Below are positions 1-6,900 of a stretch of 10,522 nt of DNA, one piece after another (the stretch's first letter is position 1; each line of letters opens with the position of its first letter). The notes under the pieces are model-generated. The model had not been told where the DNA came from, did no database searches, and saw nothing but the letters and a program-made list of their open reading frames with translations. Position numbers and translations under genes: made by a program. The stretch spans positions 1-10,522 of the forward strand of contig CALDGV010000106.1 of the NCBI GenBank assembly GCA_937941745.1, in the 5' to 3' direction. The stretch comes from an uncultured Prosthecobacter sp. GTDB lineage: Bacteria; Verrucomicrobiota; Verrucomicrobiia; Verrucomicrobiales; Verrucomicrobiaceae.

Positions 1-888
1 GCTTGAGGCTGCGATGACCGTCGCGGACCCACTGTAGGCGTTGCCCGCCGCCAGGGTCCATGCGGCAGAGCCTGCCTTGACCAGATTGCCGCGACCAGCC
101 CCATCAATGCCCGCCATAGCAATGACTCCTTCCAAGGTCTGGGACAGGCTGTCGTTGAAGGTGAGAGTCGTATCAGCAGCACCGGCCGCCATGGCAAGAT
201 GGCTGTACAAGGCATCTGTGAACGTGTTGATGCTGTTGGATGAACCATTGTTCAGCTGAAGGAAGGAGTTCGCGCCATTGAGAGCCAGATTGAGGCCGGC
301 AGGCAATGAGGAACCTGGATTCAAGGTAACACGCCCACCAGCACCAATGGTCACGCCCGGATTGCTCGAGACAAGCGCCGTAGTGAGCACGCCATTGGTC
401 ACGCTCAGAGCTCCAGAGGTGGTGATTGTCGTCGCTGTTAGATTGCCGTTGGTCACCGACACAGAAGAGGGTGTGAACGTTGTGCCCGTAAGGGTTCCTC
501 CATTTACCGCCAGGGCACCGGTAAAGGTCTGCCCCGCTGTGAAAGCTTGAATCCCATCGCCTTGCTTGGTCAAGCCGCCCGTGCCGCTGATGACGCCGGC
601 ATAGCTGAGGTTGTCCATGCCTACAGGCGCGATTGTCAGAGTGGCGCTGCCCAAGGTCACATTGCCTCCAGTCGTTCCACCCGTGATCAGGCCGCGGATC
701 GTGTTGCTGAAGTTATTGAGGTTCAGCGCCACACCTGCCGTATTGTTAAGCTGAATGATCGAATTGGGGGAAAGGGCCGAAGTGTTGCCCGCAACCAATG
801 ATCCTGCTTCGATTCGTGTGTTGCCGTAGTAGGTGTTGGCCACCGAAGGCGTCAGCGTCAGCGTCGTGCCGGCAGATTTGCGAAGGGC
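1..888 (-). repeat. Three PATR-type (autotransporter-associated beta-strand) repeat units
   Basis: Three spaced protein-level repeats follow the pattern K-x-G-x-x-x-x-L-t-x-x-n-x-Y/F-x-G-x-t-x-v-x-x-G-s/t-L. Unit one lies at about 795-888 (RKSAGTTLTLTPSVANTYYG, then a strand ending EAGSL). Unit two lies at about 484-588 (LTKQGDGIQAFTAGQTFTG, then VNGGTL). Unit three lies at about 1-90 (LVKAGSAAWTLAAGNAYSG) and runs off the edge. All three lie downstream of the amber codon, so the truncated product would lose every recognisable PATR unit. The DNA copies are too diverged to look like a recent tandem duplication. Confidence 0.65.
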
Positions 889-1221
889 CACGCGGTCCAC
901 TGCATCTCCACCCACGCCAGAAATGTTCTGAGTCAGCAAGACGGCATCAGAACGGTTGACCGTCAGCATGCCGTCGTTGGGAGCAGTGGCTGCCGCGGAA
1001 CCAGGTGTCGTCGCAAACACAAGGTTTGTGCCAGGCAGGGTTCCTGCAGCATTGGCATTGCCAATCAAAATACGACCGCCCGTGATGGTCACCGTCCCGG
1101 TCATGGTGTGAGCCGCCGTGTTATCAAACCGCACTGTATTGTCTCCCGCTTTGACAAAATTGACCACATCAGTGCCGTTGTTGGCAATCACGGAAGAAAT
1201 CACCATCGTGTTTTGGTTCTG
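1..1221 (-). pseudogene. Downstream part of an autotransporter-type beta-strand-repeat gene, cut off by an in-frame amber codon; continues past the left edge
   Basis: This is the continuation of the gene at 1222-2538. Directly after the TAG at 1222-1224 the same frame stays open for all 407 codons to the window edge; I checked each triplet and found no further stop. The translation begins QNQNTMVISSVIANNG and continues as Gly/Thr/Asn/Ser-rich beta-strand sequence with three PATR-like units (for example GGLTKQGDGIQAFTAG followed by TFTGALAVNGGTL). The family normally forms a right-handed beta-helix passenger outside the cell, often ending in an outer-membrane barrel or anchor, which here would lie beyond the window. 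The only nearby restart is an ATG at 1204-1206, without a visible ribosome site or signal peptide, so an independent product would stay in the cytoplasm. It could be a recent pseudogene, a sequencing error or a readthrough product; the sequence does not decide between them. Confidence 0.75.
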
Positions 1222-1224
1222 CTA
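1222..1224 (-). other. Single in-frame TAG (amber) inside the beta-strand-repeat gene
   Basis: The plus strand reads cta, which is TAG on the coding strand. It is flanked in the same frame by 438 sense codons upstream and at least 407 downstream, so no frameshift needs to be assumed. The local codons are TAC GTC TAG CAG AAC. One base change would restore CAG (Gln), TAC or TAT (Tyr), or TGG (Trp). Both other gene ends in the window use TGA, so the window neither supports nor excludes TAG decoding in this organism; the standard code is expected for the group. Confidence 0.9.
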
Positions 1225-2538
1225 GACGTAAAGCGTATCAGGTGAGCCGTTTGCCGCACCACCTGCCGTCAAAATCCCGCCAGAGATGGTCGTTGCGTTG
1301 TTGTCGTTCTTGAGAATTCCCCCCGAGACAATGTTGAGGGTCGTCCCAGCATTCTGAGTGAGGTTGAAAGCGCCAGAATTGAATTTCAGCGAATTGATCG
1401 TGTCATTACCAACTCCGGTCACTGTTCCCGTAATCCGCGCGTTGGCAGTGGCTCCTGGTGCCGTCCAAGCTCCGGTACGGTCCGTGTAAGTGGCCAAGGC
1501 GGTGATGGCTCCACCCCCGACGGCCCAATCCGTTTTGTTTAGGACCGCCCACCCGCCCAAAATCCCATTGGTATTGGCAGCCGAAGTTGTTGCACGGCTC
1601 GCGGTGACGACGTTGAGCAGAGCATCCTGACTGGTGCGATTGATGGCACCTACATTGATGGACGCAGTCGTACCGCCGAAATTAAGTGTGTTGGCACCTG
1701 TGCCCAAGTTGAGTGAAGAAACTGCCTGGGTGTATGTGGCACCACCTTGTACGAGGAGCTGTGCACGGTTGAGCGTCAGGCTGGAGGCTGAGTCAATTCG
1801 GTTGCCAGCCGTGGCATAATCCAGGGTCAGCTGAGAGCCGTTCACCGTCGTCGCGCCAGTGATGTTGTTGGCACCATTGGCGCTGCCAAGGAAAACGGTT
1901 CCACCATGCCCTGCAAAGCCTGGGTTGATGGTCAGGCCTGTGCCGCTGCCATTGACAACGGAGGTCACCGTCAGCGTCCGCCCGCCCTGCACGCTCCATG
2001 TGGCGGCTCCTGCATCGAGAAGGTTGATCGTGACGCCGTTGGTTGAGGAGGTGTTGCTGATGGTGAGGTTTTGCGTGGCCTTGGACAAATCCAAACCCGC
2101 AGAACCCAGGTTAAGAATTTGGTTCTGGTTGGCCGTGTTTTGCAGGGTGATGGCCCCTGAAGGGTTGAGCACCTGCAATCCCCCCACATTCAGAACTCCA
2201 TTGTTGGTGTTCGTGGCGCTGGTCGTAACGTTGGAAATACGATAGGTGGCAGCACCGGTGATCGTGCTGTTGAAGAGGATGGTATCGTTAAGCGTTGGCG
2301 CTTGGTTCTGCACAAAACCCGTCATCGGGATCAGCGTCGGAATCGCCAGCAGGTTGTCGTTGCCAGAATTGGTCTTGATCAAAGTCAGACCATAGGACGG
2401 AAGAGTCCATGTCATGCCAGAGATGAGAAGCACCACCGAAACAGGCACGCGGAGGCGTGTGCGCATGGTAGTCATCAATTTCTGCGACAGATCGCGAGGG
2501 CGTTCAGTGCGTTTCATGGCGGCGGTTGGGTTGATCAT
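1222..2538 (-). CDS. Autotransporter-associated beta-strand-repeat protein, N-terminal part (438 aa, ends at a premature-looking TAG)
   Basis: This is the exported N-terminal part of a putative surface adhesin or passenger protein. The start used here gives a long basic leader with further Met codons at residues 8, 22 and 25. The likely signal peptide is the last part: RTRLR, then a hydrophobic run VPVSVVLLISGMTW, then SYG before the mature chain. Upstream of the first ATG there is only ACCTGGCAAGAA, so no strong ribosome site fixes the start, and Met8 or Met25 are alternatives. The mature part is low in charge and rich in Asn, Thr, Gly and Ser, with short beta-strand repeats. The stretch NTNGILGGWAVLNKTDWA (about residues 318-335) resembles a conserved motif that I recall from verrucomicrobial and planctomycetal PATR proteins. 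The 438-residue product ends with DTLYV, in the middle of what looks like a domain, and homologous-looking sequence follows in frame. Confidence 0.8.
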   Translation of the reverse strand: MINPTAAMKRTERPRDLSQKLMTTMRTRLRVPVSVVLLISGMTWTLPSYGLTLIKTNSGNDNLLAIPTLIPMTGFVQNQAPTLNDTILFNSTITGAATYRISNVTTSATNTNNGVLNVGGLQVLNPSGAITLQNTANQNQILNLGSAGLDLSKATQNLTISNTSSTNGVTINLLDAGAATWSVQGGRTLTVTSVVNGSGTGLTINPGFAGHGGTVFLGSANGANNITGATTVNGSQLTLDYATAGNRIDSASSLTLNRAQLLVQGGATYTQAVSSLNLGTGANTLNFGGTTASINVGAINRTSQDALLNVVTASRATTSAANTNGILGGWAVLNKTDWAVGGGAITALATYTDRTGAWTAPGATANARITGTVTGVGNDTINSLKFNSGAFNLTQNAGTTLNIVSGGILKNDNNATTISGGILTAGGAANGSPDTLYV

Positions 2539-2609
2539 TTCTTGCCAGGTTTGACACCGGGCAGCTTCAGAGTCTCAAAGATTCAAAAAATAATCGTATG
2601 ACGCTGATA

Positions 2610-2628
2610 GTGAAGCACTTAAGTTCAC
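2610..2628. repeat. Inverted repeat GTGAA-N9-TTCAC with a nested ACTTAAGT palindrome; possible operator
   Basis: The plus strand reads gtgaagcacttaagttcac. The five-base arms at 2610-2614 and 2624-2628 are perfect complements, and the eight-base palindrome acttaagt sits at 2617-2624. It lies 72 bases upstream of the first ATG of the beta-strand-repeat gene, a plausible place for a repressor or activator site. The dyad itself is seen; the regulatory role is an inference, and arms this short can occur by chance. Confidence 0.3.
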
Positions 2629-2717
2629 CATCAAAGGCGCGCCAAAACTCACCTCGAAAGCTTGCACCTGAGGGCGCAGGCCTGTCGCGGAAGGAGCATG
2701 GAGACACTTTTTCGCCA

Positions 2718-2747
2718 TTTATTCAATTAATGACAATGTAATCACAA
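2718..2747 (-). promoter_or_regulatory. Weak sigma70-like promoter candidate for the beta-strand-repeat gene
   Basis: On the minus strand a TTGTGA box (2747-2742, four of six to TTGACA) is followed after 18 bases by AATAAA (2723-2718, four of six to TATAAT) in an AT-rich patch. Transcription would start near 2711 and leave a leader of about 170 bases, which would contain the 2610-2628 dyad. The plus strand of the same patch also reads TGACA-N6-TCACA (2731-2746), loosely like a CRP/FNR half-site pair. Neither match is strong and promoter consensus in this phylum is poorly known, so this is only the best candidate found. Confidence 0.2.
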
Positions 2748-2797
2748 AGTCATGTCAGCCTCCAAGCAGAATCTTCCGCCTCGCCCGCCCGCCAACA

Positions 2798-2811
2798 TTA
2801 CCATTCGGTAA
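2798..2811. repeat. Small perfect inverted repeat TTACC-ATTC-GGTAA
   Basis: Five-base arms with a four-base loop, flanked on both sides by AACATT (AACATTACC before, AACATTCAACC after), so inverted and direct repetition overlap. It lies about 105 bases behind the stop of the SGNH-like gene. It has no U-tract and the stem is short, so it is not called a terminator; a protein-binding site is possible but unproven. Confidence 0.25.
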
Positions 2812-2915
2812 CATTCAACCTTTGCTTTTTAGCCAGCTTTCTCCAGGCACAAAAGCATCATTTCAGGCGCTAATCTTAAAAGTGATCTGGTTGGCAGCGG
2901 CTTTTGAACATTCAC

Positions 2916-3878
2916 TCAAAATGGCTTCCTGCTGGCCAGCAGGGCTGCTTTGGCAGCCTGAATCCTTTCATCAGCCTTTTCGATCAGCGGGTCGAACATC
3001 GGGATCTCTTTGGCGTTTTGCCCCTGCTCATGCTTCCTAAAACCAAAAAGGTAGGTTTCGTTCTGCGGGCGCCAGCGATTAAAGAAAAGCTCGTCTTTTG
3101 CTAAAACTTCTTTACGAATTTCACTCAATTCACCTGGATTTAGTGAAGGGGCAGTCAAACCAAGACCTTCAATCATCTTATCACTGAGACGAGCATACCC
3201 TTCACTTGTGTAATGAACGCCATTTTCTGTCAACGGCTTGGAAGCTACACCTGTTTTGGGAATACCTCCCATGCGCTCAAAAAGGTCAATGAACCAAGTG
3301 TTCTGAGTGAGAGCGAACTTACGCAGCGCATCACGAAAGCTGGATAATTTTTTATTTCCATCCGTCAGGTCCGGCATGGGGGGAGGCAGTGTTTCAAGAG
3401 GTGGTGGTGCAACTATGATCATCCGCGCTCCCGGGGCATGCTTGCGCACCAGTTCGAGAAGGTTGCGATAACCAGTCAGGAAATCCGGCAGGCTGCCGAG
3501 CCCTTCAAAAGCAAACTCCGACCCATAGCAGAGCATTACCACCGTAGGTTTCAGCAATTCCAGATGTTCTGTAAGTCTTTTCAACCCTTCTTCAGGCGGA
3601 CCGAAGTAGCTGCGGGCATGCCCGAAAACCGTGTCTGCACTCCAGGCAAGATTGCGCACGCTCACTTTCGTATCCCCGAGCGCCAGGGCGAGTCTTGGCT
3701 CAAAGGTGGCATAACGCTGTTCACGCTCGAAGACCGTGTTTCCAAGCAGCATGAGACGATCGCCATCCTGAAATTCGAAAACAGGCTTCTCGGCCGCTTT
3801 TGCACTGGGGGGACTGACCTCTTGTCCGATAGACAAGGAGGCGATCAAAAGAAGTGCGAGCAGCGATTTTACGGGCAT
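2916..3878 (-). CDS. Exported SGNH/GDSL hydrolase-like protein of the Planctomycetes-Verrucomicrobia type, with altered catalytic residues
   Basis: A 320-residue protein. Residues 1-18 (MPVKSLLALLLIASLSIG) form a signal peptide; an alternative cleavage lies near AKA-A at residue 28. The SGNH fold is recognisable: block I at GDRLMLLGNTVFE (39-51), block II at NLAWSADTV (76-84), block III at CYGSEFAFEG (117-126) and block V at ENGVHYTSEGY (218-228). The conserved C-terminal motif RWRPQNETYLFGFRKHEQG (268-286) marks the branch common in Planctomycetes and Verrucomicrobia. Such folds usually act as esterases or deacetylases on lipids or carbohydrates. Here the GDS of block I reads GNT, the block II Gly is Ala, the block III Asn is not evident and block V has NxxH instead of DxxH, so classical activity is doubtful; only His222 is kept. 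The gene lies 92 bp behind the giant surface-protein gene, with no clear terminator between them, and probably shares its transcript. No Shine-Dalgarno sequence is seen. Confidence 0.85.
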   Translation of the reverse strand: MPVKSLLALLLIASLSIGQEVSPPSAKAAEKPVFEFQDGDRLMLLGNTVFEREQRYATFEPRLALALGDTKVSVRNLAWSADTVFGHARSYFGPPEEGLKRLTEHLELLKPTVVMLCYGSEFAFEGLGSLPDFLTGYRNLLELVRKHAPGARMIIVAPPPLETLPPPMPDLTDGNKKLSSFRDALRKFALTQNTWFIDLFERMGGIPKTGVASKPLTENGVHYTSEGYARLSDKMIEGLGLTAPSLNPGELSEIRKEVLAKDELFFNRWRPQNETYLFGFRKHEQGQNAKEIPMFDPLIEKADERIQAAKAALLASRKPF

Positions 3879-3970
3879 GATGCTGAATTGGAGATGAGTC
3901 CAGCCCTACTGTCCAGCGTGGAGTGCTTGAGAAGTTTCTGCGATTGAAATCCCAGGGGTTCGCCCAGCGC

Positions 3971-6900
3971 TCAATGACGCTCGACTCGAAGGCGCATGAA
4001 TCGCTTCCCCCCTGGACTTACAGGCAGGCTGTCTCTGACCACGAGCTGAGTGGCTGAGTTTTGCTGAATGACCAGGCCGGTACTGCTCCAACCGAGGGGA
4101 TTGGACAGGTCGCTGCTTGCCTCAACGATAAAAGTCACATCTGTGGCCTGGGGATTTTTGGGGATCGAAAGGCGCAGATATTCCGCCCCATCTACAGGTT
4201 CGAGTTTGATGTTCTGCGGGCTCAATGAACTGATGCGTCCATCCGTGCCGAAAGCATATTCGATAAGATTGGGCAGCCCATCCCCGTCCGCATCCTCAGC
4301 AGCCTCAAGACCAAGGGCGTTCTCGTCGCCCACATTGTTAACATCCAGCCACCTAGCAAATGGCGTCGTGTAGGCCGTGAGGGCGAAGTCAAAAAACGAC
4401 CTTGTGCCACTGTCGTCAGCGCTAAGACGGAGACCAAAAGTGCCACTTTCCGTGAGTGTTGCAGTCGTGTCCGGAAGACCTGCATTGGCAAAAGCCAAAC
4501 CTGCAGGCCCAGACCGGAGGCTCCAAAGAGCCGTGGGCGCGGCGGGAAGATCATCATCGGTGATCGTGCCATCAAGGGCGATGGGCGAGAGGTTGCCTCC
4601 CGCAGCTGCAGTAATAACAGGAGCTTTATTGAGCGCGGTGATGCTTAGATTGGTAAAGGTGCAGGTGTTCAGCGTGCCAGTGGCGCCGCTGGCGTTGTTC
4701 ACATAAAAGCCGACCCACACGGGGGTGGTCATGATGATGGTCTGCGGCTGGCCGATCTGCGTCCAGGCATTGGGGCCGCCGGTGGTGCTGTTGTGCGTGG
4801 CGCGGTAGCCAGTGATGGCATTGCCACGGCGCACAAAGCGAATCCAATTGCCCGCGCTGATGCCGCTGGGCACCCCGCCGCCGCTGCCGCCAGCGATGCT
4901 GGTCCAGTAGTAGCCGCTGTAGCTGCCAGTGGGCATGCGGCCGATGTGGAGCTGGGCGCCACCCTCGATGCTCTCAGCGATGCGGATGCCGCCGCTGCTG
5001 CTGCCGGCGCCGCTGCTGAAGGTGACGAGGCGAGTGATGACCTCGAGGTCGCCGTAATACTGCCAGCCGTAGAAGTAACCCGTCGTCGGGCCTGCGATGG
5101 TGTAAGTACCGCCGCTGAAGCTGGCGCTGCCAGCGGTGTTGGGCGCGGTGCCACTGTCTTCGCTCACCAAAGCGGGTCCGCTGGGTGTGGGTGTGAGCGT
5201 GACGTTGTCAAAGACGGCTGTCGCGGTGCTGGAACTGCTGTTGCTGGTCGTAGTGAGGCCGTAGTGGGCATCCGCGTTGAGCAGCGGAATGGCGACAGGT
5301 GTTCCCACTGCGGTCCAGGCAGTGCCATCGCTACTGTAGCTCGCACTGATTTCATTGTTCGTGGCGTTGCGCTCGAGTTTGAGCCAAATCGGGAGCACAG
5401 GAGCAGTGGCAGCCACGCTGGTGTCACTGCCGCTCGCTGCACGAGTGCGGAATTGCAGTCCGGAGCCGGGCACAAAGCCCAAGACAGCACGATTCGAGCC
5501 TCTGGCGAGCGAATCGCGGATGGTGATGCCTGCGAGGGCTCCGGTGGTCGGAAGGCTGGTCAATCGGGCCACGACGCTGCCATCGCCAACGGCGCCACGA
5601 ACCATGATGTGAGCCTGATCGCTGCTGGTGGCCGCATAACCGGCCCTAGTGCCCGAAACGGTGAAAAGGCCACCATATTCGAGTCCTTGGCCGCGACGTG
5701 CGGAGGACGGTCCCAGATCCTGCGTGATCCAATTCGATGCCACGGGGCTGTTTCCGAATACGACGGTGATTTGATCGCTGGCGGTGAATTGCGTGTCCGT
5801 GGCGGTGATGCGGAAAATGTAGGTTCCGGGCGTGGAGACGGTCACAGCCGTGATGGTGGCGTTGGGCGATTCGATGGTCGCGGTGCCGGGGCCGCTGACG
5901 AGGCTCCAAGTCTGCGTGACAGCGGCGGGCGTGCCGTCATCACTCACGCTGGCGCTGAGGATGACACCGTTGGTGGCCGCGATGAGCGGTCCCTGCGCGG
6001 TGGGGCCATTGATGAAGACCACGGGCGGGATGTCGTTGTCCGCGATGGTGACGTTGTCGAAGGACTGCACACCGATGTCATAGCTTCCGCTGGCAAGCGA
6101 GAGCGTGACATCCTCCGGTCCTTCAATGTTGGCGTCATCCACGGGCGTGATGTTCACGACCTTCGAGACTTCTCCTGACACAAAACCCACCGTGCTGGCC
6201 ACATTGGCGTAGTCCGTGGTGTTCGCAGCGGTGCCTGCGATGGTGAGATTCACGCTGAGGGCCACATTCGTCGGCGCGGTGCGTGTGATGGTGAACTGGC
6301 CGGGGTTTCCGGGTGTTTCGGATGCCGTGGCATCATTTGCGACGAGCGTGACAGTGCTGCGATCATCATCGGCGAGATTCACCGTCGCGGTGCTCGGTGT
6401 GCCGATCACATAGCCGCTGCCACTGGACACGGTGAGGATGATGGTCTCGTTGCCTTCGTTGCTGGTATCCTGCGTCGGTGTGACGTTGATCGCCAGCGTG
6501 CTTTGACCGGCGAGGATGGTCTGCGTGGTGTTGATGGTGGCATAATCGGTGCCGCTGGCAGCGGTGCCGGTGCGTGTGAGGGTGACGGTGAGGTCTGCGG
6601 AGGTATCGCCGGTGCGTGTGAGGGTGAACTGGCCTGCGTCACCGCTTTCTGAGGCGCTGGAGTCATTCGCCACGATGCTCACGGCGGGTGAATCATCATC
6701 CGTGATGCTCAGCGTGTGCGTTTGGATGCTGCCGAGGACGAGATTGACCGGATTGACGAGGGTGACGGTGAGATTTTCGGGTGTTTCGAGGGTGGAATCA
6801 TCCGTGATGGGGACGCTGAGGTATTTCACGCTTTCACCGGCGGCAAAGGTGAGCGTGCCGCTGATGGTGCTGTAGTCACTGGGCTCTAAAGCGGTGCCGT

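Larger units (their letters stand above)
2539..2915. other. Non-coding stretch between the SGNH-like gene and the beta-strand-repeat gene
   Basis: These 377 bases separate two minus-strand genes. I see no credible small gene here on either strand. The part nearest the repeat-protein start is AT-rich, while 2775-2793 is a purine-rich G run on the minus strand. The stretch holds two small inverted repeats and one weak promoter candidate, listed separately. I looked for a terminator behind the SGNH-like gene and found only a weak possibility: a five-base stem (AGTGA...TCACT) with a loop of about 27 bases followed by TTTT, ending near 2874. I do not call it. A spacing this long suggests that the repeat-protein gene has its own promoter. 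Confidence 0.6.

Noticed and set aside
41..801. Three short plus-strand open frames (41-259, 278-550, 547-801)
   Set aside because: They are antisense to the in-frame continuation of the beta-strand-repeat gene, which has repeat-family sequence on the minus strand; the plus-strand translations show no family pattern.
1222..1224. Frameshift as the cause of the interrupted repeat-protein gene
   Set aside because: The downstream beta-strand sequence is in the same frame as the upstream part, so a single substitution to TAG suffices; no insertion or deletion is needed.
2731..2746. CRP/FNR-type binding site TGACA-N6-TCACA
   Set aside because: Only one half matches the consensus well and the regulator is not known to be present. 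It is mentioned only as part of the promoter candidate.
4860..5020. GCC/GCT-rich triplet stretch as a microsatellite
   Set aside because: It is not a regular tandem repeat; it encodes ordinary Gly/Ser/Ala-rich loops of a concanavalin A-like module (GGSGGGVPSG and SSGAGSSSGG).
4793..6178. Plus-strand open frame of 461 codons
   Set aside because: It is antisense to the concanavalin A-like and PKD-like modules in the most GC-rich part of the gene. The translation is Ala/Gly/Asp/Arg-rich low-complexity sequence without domain pattern, as expected for a shadow frame in high-GC DNA.
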